Source: Candidatus Paceibacterota bacterium (GTDB lineage: Bacteria > Verrucomicrobiota > Verrucomicrobiia > Limisphaerales > UBA8199). From it: a stretch of 64,000 bases of DNA. Positions 32,356-40,332 of this stretch are shown one piece after another. Below the pieces are notes generated by a model. It had not been told where the DNA came from. It was given only the letters and a program-made list of their open reading frames with translations, and did not search any database. Numbering within the stretch: the first letter of the stretch is position 1; every line of letters begins with the position of its first letter. The stretch lies in NCBI GenBank assembly GCA_035452965.1, contig DAOTCE010000018.1, forward strand, positions 40,316 to 104,315. Direction: 5' to 3'. The translations under genes were made by a program, and so were the position numbers.

Positions 32356-33438
32356 ATGCGAGCAGCGGATTTCGACTTTGATCTCCCGCCGGAGTTGGTC
32401 GCGCAGACGCCTGCGCCGCACCGCGACCGGTCCCGCCTGCTGGTCCTGCATCGTCCATCCGGCCGGGTCGAGCATCGCAGCTTTCGCCACTTGGTAGAGC
32501 ACCTGCGAAGCGGCGATGTCCTGGTGCTCAACGACTCTCGCGTGATTCCAGCCCGCCTTCACGGAACGAACGCTCGCACAGGCGGAGAATTTGAACTGCT
32601 GCTGCTCGAGCAGAATTCGGTGAATGACTGGTGGGCGATGCTGCGGCCAGGGAAGCGGGCGCGCGTGGGTGCCGAAATCCGATTGCGGGACAGGCGTGGC
32701 CGGGCCAGCGATGTTATTGCCACCGTGCTCGAAACGAATACGGAAGGCCACCGGCGTGTGCGATTCGCGGGCGCGCCAGACGTTGTCGGCCTTCTCGAAG
32801 TCCTCGGCGAAGTTCCGTTGCCTCCGTATATCGTCCGGCCGGACAGTTCGCGCCACGAGCAGGACCGCGAGCGTTACCAGACAGTATTCGCGCACCCAGC
32901 CGGCTCGGTCGCCGCGCCGACGGCCGGGCTGCATTTTACTCGGACCTTGTTGGACGAGATCTCCGCGCGCGGCGTGCAGGTCTGTTATGTCACCTTGCAT
33001 GTGGGCGTGGGGACATTCGCCCCGGTCAAAGCCGCTACTCTTGCCGCGCACATCATGCACGAGGAACGTTACGAACTGAGCGCGGAGACTGCTTGTGCCG
33101 TCAACCGGGCTAAGGCTGCCGGGTGTCGGGTCGTTGCTGTGGGCACCACCACCATGCGGGTGCTGGAAACCCTTGCCGGTTGCGCCCCAGGCTCGGTGCC
33201 CCTTAATGCCGGCAGCGGCAAGACCCGCATGTTCATTCATCCCCCGTACGACTTCAGAATTGCCGACGCGCTGTTGACCAACTTCCACCTGCCTCGCTCG
33301 ACGCTGCTAATGCTTGTCAGCGCGTTTGCCGCGCCGAACGACACCCGGGGCCGCGACCTGGTTCTCCGGGCCTATGCCGAAGCGATCCGCGAGCGCTACC
33401 GCTTCTTCAGCTACGGCGACGCGATGCTTGTTCTATGA
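32356..33438 (+). CDS. queA: S-adenosylmethionine:tRNA ribosyltransferase-isomerase
   Basis: Transfers and isomerises the ribosyl part of SAM onto preQ1 in tRNA, making epoxyqueuosine. 360 residues: FDFDLPPELVAQTPAPHRDRSRLLVL at the start, DVLVLNDSRVIPARL, ERYQTVFAHPAGSVAAPTAGLHFT, VTLHVGVGTFAPVK, VVAVGTTTMRVLE and LLTNFHLPRSTLLMLVSAF are the family blocks. It is divergent from the dcw cluster and overlaps the next gene by 4 bases (ATGA). Confidence 0.96.
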   Translation: MRAADFDFDLPPELVAQTPAPHRDRSRLLVLHRPSGRVEHRSFRHLVEHLRSGDVLVLNDSRVIPARLHGTNARTGGEFELLLLEQNSVNDWWAMLRPGKRARVGAEIRLRDRRGRASDVIATVLETNTEGHRRVRFAGAPDVVGLLEVLGEVPLPPYIVRPDSSRHEQDRERYQTVFAHPAGSVAAPTAGLHFTRTLLDEISARGVQVCYVTLHVGVGTFAPVKAATLAAHIMHEERYELSAETACAVNRAKAAGCRVVAVGTTTMRVLETLAGCAPGSVPLNAGSGKTRMFIHPPYDFRIADALLTNFHLPRSTLLMLVSAFAAPNDTRGRDLVLRAYAEAIRERYRFFSYGDAMLVL

Positions 33439-34169
33439 AACGACCAGCCAAGACCCCTCGGCGCTCTGACCTTCTGCCGTTCGTGCTCGTCAACATGGCG
33501 ATGACCGCGGATGGCAAGATCGCCACCGCCAACCGTGCCGTATCCTCTTTCAGCAGCCGGCGCGATCAGCAGCACCTGCTCGAACTGCGCGCAACGGCGG
33601 ATGCCGTCATGGCCGGGGCGCGCACCGTGGACCTGAACGCCGTTCATCTCGGGCCTGGCCCGGCCAAGTACCGCCGCCTGCGCCTGCGGCGCAGCCTGGC
33701 CGAGTACAACCTGCGCATCATTGTCAGCCGCACCGGCAGCGTGAATCCAGCAGCCCGCGTGTTCCAGCGCGTGTTCTCCCCCATCATCATCCTCACCACT
33801 CGCCGCGCAACCGCCAGCCGGATCAGGCGCCTCGGCGCGCTCGCCGCCGAGGTGAAGATCTGCGGCCAAACAGAGATCAATTTCCACGCCGCCTTACGTT
33901 GGCTGCGCAAGAAGTGGAAGGTTAAACGCCTCCTCTGCGAAGGCGGCGGCGAACTCAATGACGCCTTGTTTCGCGGCGGCCTGGCCAATGAATTGCACTT
34001 GACCGTCTGCCCGAGGATCTTCGGTGGTCGGACCGCACCAACTATTGCGGACGGTTCAGGGGCGAAACGGCTCGCCGGGGCGGCCCGACTGGAACTCCAA
34101 TCCGCGCGGCGGCGCGGCGATGAAGTGTATTTCGTTTATCGCGTATTACCGCGGATCACTTCGGATTAG
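33435..34169 (+). CDS. RibD C-terminal (dihydrofolate-reductase-like) family protein
   Basis: A 244-residue stand-alone reductase domain resembling the NADPH-dependent half of RibD, which reduces the ribosylamino-pyrimidine of riboflavin synthesis. VLVNMAMTADGKIATANR, ATADAVMAGARTV, LLCEGGGELNDALFRGGLANELHLTVCP and RIFGGRTAPT are the RibD-C blocks. No deaminase domain is attached and no riboflavin genes are next to it, so the substrate may differ. It is translationally coupled to queA. Confidence 0.85.
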   Translation: MKRPAKTPRRSDLLPFVLVNMAMTADGKIATANRAVSSFSSRRDQQHLLELRATADAVMAGARTVDLNAVHLGPGPAKYRRLRLRRSLAEYNLRIIVSRTGSVNPAARVFQRVFSPIIILTTRRATASRIRRLGALAAEVKICGQTEINFHAALRWLRKKWKVKRLLCEGGGELNDALFRGGLANELHLTVCPRIFGGRTAPTIADGSGAKRLAGAARLELQSARRRGDEVYFVYRVLPRITSD

Positions 34170-34317
34170 TCATGAAGGTGCACGCGCTTTGTCTCCCGCA
34201 GTCGCCTGGACCTGGCGATAGGCTTTTTCACTCAGGACGCCTTACCGGCCGGAGAGGCGGCGGGATCGTTTTGCCGTCAGGTGGGTTCCAGACCTGCGCC
34301 GCTAGAGCGCTTCGACT

Positions 34318-34348
34318 AACTCTGTAGCCGCGAACGTGAGTTCGCGCC
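34318..34348 (+). repeat. interspersed repeat B, copy 1
   Basis: Core TGTAGCCGCGAACGT then AGTTCGCGCC, with the inner inverted pair GCGAAC/GTTCGC. The complement occurs at 63518-63549 with one base difference in the loop and one extra base near the outer end. Confidence 0.75.
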
Positions 34349-34368
34349 ATATCATTTATTGCCCATAC

Positions 34369-34391
34369 GAAGTGCGCCGACCGACATTGGC
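34369..34391 (+). repeat. interspersed repeat C, copy 1
   Basis: GAAGTGCGCCGACCGACATT, close to the sequence that follows repeat B at 63494-63511 and to a segment inserted within leuS at 57965-57989. Confidence 0.55.
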
Positions 34392-34423
34392 GGCCGCCCC
34401 GACGACCGGCACGGTCTATCGTT

Positions 34424-34616
34424 CAGGCCCGAGGCACCCGATACCCAGGCCAGCCACGGCGATGCGACGGTGCCAATCCGGCGGGACCCCGGTGTGGTTC
34501 CCATGGGGGTCGGCCCCCATGGGAACCACACCGGGGTATAACGGGTTTCACAGCGTTGTCGCACCGGGGCGGCTATTCGGTCCAGGACCAGCAGGCTTTT
34601 TGATGGATCGCGGTGC
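34424..34616 (+). mobile_element. repeat element, family II, copy 4
   Basis: About 193 bp sharing with 53035-53231 and 59965-60158 the order: GCCCGAGGCACCC, a variable stretch, GACGGTGCCAATCCGGC, the 50-bp palindrome, TATAACGGG(T)..TCACAGCG, GTCGCACCGGGGC, CGGTCCAGGA and GATGGATCGCGGTGC. It is non-coding: frames crossing it are artefacts of the palindrome. It occupies the gap between the RibD-like gene and the pil operon (34170-34955). Confidence 0.75.
34487..34536. repeat. 50-bp palindrome, copy 4
   Basis: Outer arm ends are CCCCGG and CCGGGG instead of CTACGG and CCGTAG: both sides changed together, keeping the pairing. One mismatch pair near the centre (GGGGGTCGGCCCCC). Confidence 0.93.
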
Positions 34617-34682
34617 TAACTGTTGCATTTCACACCTGCGAGGGTGGGGCGCGGGCATTCTGCTCGCTTACACGGTTAGATT

Positions 34683-34731
34683 GCTCCAAGCGGGCAGGAT
34701 GCCAGCGCGCCGGTATGTCGGCATTTCGTGC
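34683..34731 (+). repeat. interspersed repeat A, copy 1
   Basis: CTCCAAGCGGGCAGGATGCC followed by a GCGCGCCGGT core and ATTTCGTGC; the complement recurs at 63421-63469 with about 5 differences. GCGGGCA..TGCC forms a short hairpin. Confidence 0.7.
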
Positions 34732-34955
34732 GGAACACGGAGTTTCAGGGCTGAGGATTCAGCAGGCAACTGGATTGGGTGCCGGAATTGGCTAAAGGAG
34801 GTTTCTGTCAGATTCCGGGATGTGGAACTCCTCCTCGAAGCGGGGAATTCGGCTCGTGAACCTCAGGGAGGGCCGGTCGGCAGAGGTTTAAACTCTTGGC
34901 CGGGACGGTATAGGGAACAGGATCGGAAACCCACCAGGCACGCTGTCGGGGCGGA

Positions 34956-35456
34956 TCAGCGTGGGCGGAAGGTCAAGGTCCGGTCCTGACCGTTCAGGGC
35001 GACGCAGACGGAATCGGTGCCGATTTGCTTGCAAGTGATCCGTACGCGGCCCACGTTGGTGAGGACAAAGCCTTCTTCCCCGATTTCGAAGGTGCGGTTA
35101 TTGATAATGGCCAAGCGTTTTTCTTCGGGACCGGTAATGCCCTTGAGTTCCAACTCCACCGGAGCAGGCGCCGGTACGTTCTTGGTGGGCTTGACTACCA
35201 CCGGTTTGTGCAGGACTGATTGCGGGAAGAAAGGGTCACGGCCTTCCTGCGGGGTGTTGGGGACGCGAAAGATGGACTTGGGAGGCTCGGGATCTGCGGG
35301 GGCGGCCTTGGTCGCGGCCGACGCTGCTCCGGGCTTGACGGACGCGGTTTGGGCGGCACCGGCGGTGAGATAGGCCACGCAGAACAGCAGCGCGAGCGTC
35401 AGTGTCGGGATAGGAAACAGATGGCGTGAAGTTGGCATAAACGGGGGAAGCATCAT
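34956..35456 (-). CDS. PilP-like protein of the type IV pilus alignment complex
   Basis: A 166-residue protein with an N-terminal hydrophobic segment (LTLALLFCVAYLTAGAAQ), an Ala/Pro/Lys-rich linker and a C-terminal beta domain (LELKGITG, RLAIINNRTFEIGEEG, VRITCKQIGTDSVCVALNG) like the PilP HR-type fold that contacts the secretin. The start overlaps the pilO stop (ATGA). It lacks an obvious lipobox. No secretin gene follows: the next 785 bases are repeats. Confidence 0.7.
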   Translation of the reverse strand: MMLPPFMPTSRHLFPIPTLTLALLFCVAYLTAGAAQTASVKPGAASAATKAAPADPEPPKSIFRVPNTPQEGRDPFFPQSVLHKPVVVKPTKNVPAPAPVELELKGITGPEEKRLAIINNRTFEIGEEGFVLTNVGRVRITCKQIGTDSVCVALNGQDRTLTFRPR

Positions 35457-36043
35457 GAAGGGTTGAGCTTGACCAGGGTCACGATCTCCATCTTGAACGC
35501 GAGGCTCTCCGCGCCGACCGTGGGCGAGAGAACGTTGGCGTCCAAGCTCAAATCCGAGAGGCGGATGTGGGGGAATTTGTTCTCGAAGTCCGCGATGAAC
35601 TGGCCGAGGTTATGAAAGCGGGCAGTGCCGGCAACGGTCAGGGTGGCCTCCTTGTAAGGGAAATCAGGAAGCATCTTAACGTCCGCGGGCGGGCTTAGGT
35701 GGCTGTACTGGGGGATTTCCACCTTGTAAACAGGCGTATTGAAATTGCGCAGGGTGTTGATCACCCATGCATAGAGGTCGCCGGAGGCCACGTCGCTCTC
35801 CTCGGCCGCAAGCTTGGCTTTGGCCTCGTTCAGCTCGATCTGAATCGTTTCGGCGCGGCGGATGGAGTCGAGCACGACCTTGAGTTTATTGGCCGCGGCT
35901 TCCTTTTGTCTGGCCAGATTGGCCAAGCTCGCATACTGGCCGCGGATGAGGCCGAAGTAGAGCCCCGCGGCGGCGGCCAGCGCGAGCAGGAGGGCCAGCA
36001 GGAGCTTGTTGCGCTTATCTTTGGGGAGCTTGCGGATGTTCAT
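35453..36043 (-). CDS. pilO: type IV pilus inner-membrane protein PilO-like
   Basis: About 196 residues: basic N-terminus (MNIRKLPKDKRNK), one membrane helix (LLLALLLALAAAAGLYFGLI), a coiled coil (about 40-90) and a ferredoxin-like domain (residues about 110-190, with ATLTVAGTARFHNLGQFIADFENKFP typical of PilO). The ATG at 36043 overlaps the pilN stop. Together with PilN it forms the inner-membrane part linking PilM to PilP. Confidence 0.82.
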   Translation of the reverse strand: MNIRKLPKDKRNKLLLALLLALAAAAGLYFGLIRGQYASLANLARQKEAAANKLKVVLDSIRRAETIQIELNEAKAKLAAEESDVASGDLYAWVINTLRNFNTPVYKVEIPQYSHLSPPADVKMLPDFPYKEATLTVAGTARFHNLGQFIADFENKFPHIRLSDLSLDANVLSPTVGAESLAFKMEIVTLVKLNPS

Positions 36044-36717
36044 CGTGTGCACTCCGGGTAGCGGCATTCGAGGGTGAAGGTTACGCTTCGTTTGCCATCG
36101 CGGGGGGAAACCTGGGGCGGCGCGAGGCTTTTGAGGCTGATGCCGTTGGTCCGGACAAGCGCCTCTTTGAAGTAGGGGTTGATGGCAAGCGCCTCTTTGT
36201 ACTTGTTCAGGCCATCGCCGGAGTTGGCCGAGCCATCGGTGCCTTCCAGGGTCACCACAATTTTTTCCGTGGAGCTGGCGGGCTTGCCGGGGATGAGGGC
36301 GTTGTGCTCGTTAGTGCGCGCCTTGGTGCCCGCGACGTAGTTGTAGTTCTGTTCCAGGCGCAGCCGGAGCAAGTTGACATCTTCCACGGTGGTTTGTTGG
36401 AGGGCGTTGAGCAGTGTGCCGTTGAGCAGGCGCGTCGCGGACAACTTTCGCAGGGCGGCGAGCTTGCGGTTGATTTCGGCGGCCTGGTTCTGGTTGTCGA
36501 GGACGACCAGGTACTGGTTGGTGTGGGAGCTGATCTGGGCCTCGAGCTGGTTGACGTCGCTGCGGATGAGCATGGCCTTGAGCTGCAGGGAACTGCTCCA
36601 GACCAGGATGAGGACAATGGCCAAGGCAGCCAGCCAGATGACCCGCTTGACCGGGTCGCGACGGCGGGCGGCCTCGGCAGCCTGCTCTTCGGCGAGGAGA
36701 TTAAGGCGGATTGGCAT
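36040..36717 (-). CDS. pilN: type IV pilus assembly protein PilN-like
   Basis: A 225-residue protein beginning MPIRLNLLAEEQAAEA, the short cytoplasmic segment (INLLP-like) by which PilN binds PilM, then a membrane helix (VIWLAALAIVLILVWSSSLQ) and a periplasmic coiled coil plus domain. It starts 15 bases after pilM. Compared with typical PilN (~180-200 residues) it has a longer C-terminal domain with GTDGSANSGDGLNKYKEAL. Confidence 0.78.
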   Translation of the reverse strand: MPIRLNLLAEEQAAEAARRRDPVKRVIWLAALAIVLILVWSSSLQLKAMLIRSDVNQLEAQISSHTNQYLVVLDNQNQAAEINRKLAALRKLSATRLLNGTLLNALQQTTVEDVNLLRLRLEQNYNYVAGTKARTNEHNALIPGKPASSTEKIVVTLEGTDGSANSGDGLNKYKEALAINPYFKEALVRTNGISLKSLAPPQVSPRDGKRSVTFTLECRYPECTR

Positions 36718-36732
36718 AGGTCGTATGCGGGG

Positions 36733-37809
36733 TTACAGGGCAGCCAGGGCGGCGCCCAGCGCGACAGTCAACTGCGGGGCGGCCTGCTCGATTTCCGCTG
36801 TTTGCTGGGCTGGCAGGTCCAACTGCAGGAACCCAGCGGGATTCAGCAGCTTGCAATCTACCATCAGCTCCTGCTGGAGCCGATGGGTGACAAACTCGGA
36901 CTGCGAGGGCCCACCGGTCAACAGGACCTGGGTGACGGGCCGGTCGTGCTGATGTTCAAAGAAGTCAATGGAGGCCCGCAGCTCACGGCCGAGCGGCACC
37001 AACATGGATTCGAGCTGGGTCTGCACTTCGCCGGGCATGCCGATCTTGATGCCTTCCGCCTCGGCGTAGCTGATGCTGAGCGACTCGGCCAGGCTGTTGG
37101 TCATGCGGTCGCCCCCAATGCCCACCACGCGGCTCAGCACCAAATCGCCCTCTTTCGCAATGCAGATCGAGGTGTTCTTGAAGCCTAAATCCACCAGTGC
37201 CACGGCTTCCTTGGCGAAGGCGTCCGGCATCGCTCTTTCGAACGTGTTGAAGGGGCTGATCAGGCCGGGGACGATGTTCTCCGCGACCAGCCCGGCGCCC
37301 TTGCAACCCTGGAGGTAATCGTCAACGACCTGCTTGCGGGCGCCGGCAATGAGGACTCGATGCTTGGGCGGGCCCCCGGCATCTTGCGGCTTGCCGTTAG
37401 GCTTGGCCAGCGGGCCCTGATTGCAGACATGGCAATCGTAAGTGTGGCCGGGTAGATCCTGCTGGAGGTAGGATTTGGAATTAAGCTTGAGCACCTGGCG
37501 CATGTCACTGACCGGCATGCGGGGGAGGTCAACGTGGCGGACCTGCACATCGCCAACCCCGGCGGTGAGGGAGACGTACTTGGTTGGGGACTGGAGCGCC
37601 TGGTTAACGGCTTTGAGATGCTCGCTCAGCAACTCCGGGGGCAGGCTCTTCTCGCAGATCGGGGCGTCCAGGAAGGCATAGCCACGGAGGGCGAAGCCCG
37701 AGCCGCGGCGCGCCACGCACACCGCTTTAGTGGTGCGGCTGCCCAGGTCCACCGCCATTACCTGGTCTCGCTTCCGGCCTATTGCACTGTCAAAAAATGG
37801 CAGACCCAT
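36733..37809 (-). CDS. pilM: type IV pilus assembly protein PilM
   Basis: A cytoplasmic actin-like ATPase of the type IV pilus, 358 residues. MAVDLGSRTTKAV (phosphate 1), VALVDLGFKNTSICIAKEGDLVLSR (phosphate 2) and VLLTGGPSQSEFV (adenosine) are the ASKHA motifs; SDMRQVLKLNSKSYL is typical of PilM. An insertion with PNGKPQDAGGPPKHR is present. The frame is open 97 codons further upstream, but ATG 37809 (MGLPFFDSAIG) matches the family start. Confidence 0.9.
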   Translation of the reverse strand: MGLPFFDSAIGRKRDQVMAVDLGSRTTKAVCVARRGSGFALRGYAFLDAPICEKSLPPELLSEHLKAVNQALQSPTKYVSLTAGVGDVQVRHVDLPRMPVSDMRQVLKLNSKSYLQQDLPGHTYDCHVCNQGPLAKPNGKPQDAGGPPKHRVLIAGARKQVVDDYLQGCKGAGLVAENIVPGLISPFNTFERAMPDAFAKEAVALVDLGFKNTSICIAKEGDLVLSRVVGIGGDRMTNSLAESLSISYAEAEGIKIGMPGEVQTQLESMLVPLGRELRASIDFFEHQHDRPVTQVLLTGGPSQSEFVTHRLQQELMVDCKLLNPAGFLQLDLPAQQTAEIEQAAPQLTVALGAALAAL

Positions 37810-38634
37810 GCTCGTCTCTCGTACACTTTGCGACTTTGCTAAACGCCGCATGTTCTTATCACGTTCCCCAAAGCTGGCGCGGTGCGGCACGGCCCGCGCA
37901 GCCGTCCGGTCAAGGGGCTTTCCCTGCCCCGAAACGTGAACTGCTTCCAAGGGGCTACGAGAAAGCACATCCGGGGCCAAACCTACTTCCGCGGCGATCC
38001 GGCGGCTGCCGGGCCGGGCATCGCAGATGCGGGCGATTTCCTCATTTTGTGGGGGATCCTGGCAGCCAAAGCGCCCGAGGCCGCCACGCTCGCCGGCCAC
38101 TTTTCGACGGGCTGTGAACTACTGCGAACAGGCCCTGAATGCGGGGCTGCGGGTCCGTTGCCAAGGCAAGTCCCGGGCAGGGCGCTGGGGATTGGGACGC
38201 TAGTGGAGTCCCAACGATCCGGGGCGTAAGCCGTCTAGGTGCAGTGGCGCGCAGGGCCAGACGAGGGGACCGAATTGCTGGTGAAGGTGGGCCGGAATAG
38301 CGAAGAAACCAGTTATTGGCTTGGCCGACGCCAGGCATCTAGCGGTCTTCCATTGGGATGGGGCCTAATGCCTGATCATTCGACGGTCGTGTCCTAAACG
38401 CAGACAAATAAGGAGAAAGCGCAAGGATAAAGTGCGGTCGAACACCCAAGGCAGGCATAGCGCCGGCGGACCTCGTCGTGGCGGTCGGTCCGCTGGGCAC
38501 TACCTTCGCCTGTGCAGGGGACTGCTAACGAGGGGTTGGTTGTGTAATGCCGGTGGTTCCTTACCGCGCGGCCTCACATTCTGAGCCTGGAGACTTGCGT
38601 CATGCGGTGACGGCGATGCAATTCCGCGCCAGGC
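37810..38634. other. 825-base stretch without a recognised gene
   Basis: Several frames are open because of GC-rich sequence, but none has family motifs, a good start site or consistent composition. It must contain the pil operon promoter near its low-coordinate end. No palindrome copy or listed repeat is found here. Confidence 0.5.
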
Positions 38635-38856
38635 TCAGGTCAAGCCACTTTGCTGATTGGCATTCTTGATTCGGGCCGTCTCAATCGTCTCAACCTGGAT
38701 GGGGATGGAGTCCAGTGGTTCCTCCACCGAGAAGAGCAGGTTGCTGTTCATGTGTACAGTCGTGGCCTTGGATTCGACCTCAATGTATAGAATATGGTCG
38801 CTGTTAATGACAATTTCTCCACCCTTATGGATGCGGTTCAGCTTGATGAGGGGCAT
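38635..38856 (-). CDS. FlbD/SwrD-like small protein
   Basis: A 73-residue protein beginning MPLIKLNRIHKGGEIVINSD and continuing with HILYIEVESKATTVHMNSN, very like the FlbD/SwrD family of short beta-rich proteins (LTRLNG..F.VN...I..IE...D). The rest of the family occurs in flagellar operons, but no flagellar gene is nearby, so another role is likely here. The frame opens at 38967; the ATG at 38856 is the homologous start. Confidence 0.72.
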   Translation of the reverse strand: MPLIKLNRIHKGGEIVINSDHILYIEVESKATTVHMNSNLLFSVEEPLDSIPIQVETIETARIKNANQQSGLT

Positions 38857-39055
38857 AACGGAACGCAATTTGCCAAGCCGGGGACGATCTGCAAGCGTCT
38901 TTCGCCGGGGCTTCAAAGCGAAGGGCGCATCTTGCGCCCGGATCAGCGTGCCTAGCCCAGCCCGCACCTATGCCGCCGGGCAAGAAGTCCAGTTCTACGG
39001 CAGGCAGGATGCCCGCCGCTGCCGTGCCTGGAGGTGAGGGTGATACGATGCGCCC

Positions 39056-39928
39056 TCAAGCAAAGCGTTTCGCGCGGAGTTGCAGTTCGTCGAGAAACGC
39101 CTGGAGCAACGCAAATGTCTTTCCGCGCCATAGCGCGCCCAGGATGATGGGCGAGAAGTCCGGGAGGGGCACGGCTCGCACTTTGGGCGAGAGCCTGGCC
39201 TGGGGCACCTGCACCGAGATGCCAATCCCGAAACCGTTAGCGACGTAAGTCTCGACAAGCTCGATAGAACTGACTTCGAGGCTGGGGAACCAATCCACAT
39301 TCAACCGGGCCAGGCCTTGCTGGAAGTTCTTGGTTACCGCTTCCGCCGCCGGGAGGCAAATAAGCGGTTCCTCGATCTTGTCCAGTTGCCAAAGCTGGTC
39401 CGCCGCCGTGATCCGGCTGCCCTTCTCAACCAGCAGGACGAGGGGCAGCTCGATCAGTATCAGCGAGTGCAGGCCCTGCGCGGGCTTCTTCTCAATCGCA
39501 GTCACCGCCAGGTCGAGTTCGCCCTTTTGGAGCAAAGCCTCGAACTCCTGGGGGTATCCATCACGCAGGGAGATCTTGAGATTCGGGAAGCGCCGGCGCA
39601 CGCTTTGAAACAACTCGGGCAGATGTTCGCGCAGAACAATGGTGGAAGCGCCGATCCGGATGTGACGCGTTTTGCCGCCCTGCAGCTCGCCGGCAATCTG
39701 ATCGAGGTTGGCGAAGAACGGCTGAATGAATTGGTAGAGCTTGTTGCCGGCGGGCGTCAGCGCAAACGGTCGCCGCTGGAATAGCGTCACCCCAAGAAAT
39801 TCCTCCAACTGCGCGACCTGGCCGCTCACAGCCGGCTGCTGAATGCCGTAAGGAATGTTGCGCACCGCTTCAGTTATGCCGCCGTGGCGGGCAACGTAGT
39901 AAAACAGCTCCAGATGATGAATGTTCAT
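39056..39928 (-). CDS. LysR-family transcriptional regulator
   Basis: A 290-residue regulator. The N-terminal winged HTH (about 1-62, MNIHHLELFYYVARHGG..QPAVSGQVAQLEEFLGVTLFQR) is followed by the periplasmic-binding-like effector domain (about 90-290). HTH spacing is slightly unusual (AVRNIPYGIQQPAVS, a longer helix 2-3 link, seen in the CysB/NhaR-like groups). It stands alone; the next genes on both sides are separated by 199 and 404 bases. Its target is unknown. Confidence 0.88.
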   Translation of the reverse strand: MNIHHLELFYYVARHGGITEAVRNIPYGIQQPAVSGQVAQLEEFLGVTLFQRRPFALTPAGNKLYQFIQPFFANLDQIAGELQGGKTRHIRIGASTIVLREHLPELFQSVRRRFPNLKISLRDGYPQEFEALLQKGELDLAVTAIEKKPAQGLHSLILIELPLVLLVEKGSRITAADQLWQLDKIEEPLICLPAAEAVTKNFQQGLARLNVDWFPSLEVSSIELVETYVANGFGIGISVQVPQARLSPKVRAVPLPDFSPIILGALWRGKTFALLQAFLDELQLRAKRFA

Positions 39929-40332
39929 GGCTTCTTGCTCCGGATCGAGCCGGACAAACGTTCATTGTCGCACAAGTGCGTGACGCAGCGTTGGTGCCTG
40001 GTCCAAAACCGTCGGGATCCTGACTCGCGGCAACTTGCGTCAAAGCCCTGGGGCACGCAACGTCTAATTCACGCCTGGTTAGGCCTGCCCTTCCCAATCA
40101 CCCACCGGCGGCTTTTAGTGTGAGTCTGCAGGCTGGAAAGGCGACAAGTATAAGGTTGCGTTCTACCGGAAACATGATAGTTTAACCCGCGAGTTCGCGT
40201 AGCTGCCTGGAGCAGCCTGACGGATGGGTTTGTGCTCAACAGTATGTGTTTAACCATCAGGATTTTCGGTAAGCCAGCCTGGCCTGGTCATGCGACGTGA
40301 ACCCTAGACAGCTCAATAAAACCGCCAATTCT
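39929..40332. other. 404-base gap with no recognised gene
   Basis: It separates the divergent LysR gene and the beta-helix protein gene and should carry both promoters. Two short hairpin-prone places (CGCGAGTTCGCG near 40187) are visible, with no repeat family member. Confidence 0.5.

Noticed and set aside
34318..34731. Interspersed repeats as a CRISPR array
   Set aside because: Repeats are dispersed, differ in spacing and are not separated by uniform spacers; no cas genes in the window.
34336..34989. 217-codon frame on the plus strand through the spacer before the pil operon
   Set aside because: It runs through the palindrome (giving the VPMG/FPWG..PHGNHT-like peptides seen wherever the palindrome is translated) and through repeat A; no family motifs, no ribosome site.
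38101..38634. Possible tRNA or small RNA in the empty stretch before the FlbD-like gene
   Set aside because: No cloverleaf with conserved T-loop sequence (GTTCGAnTC) could be formed by eye; left unannotated.
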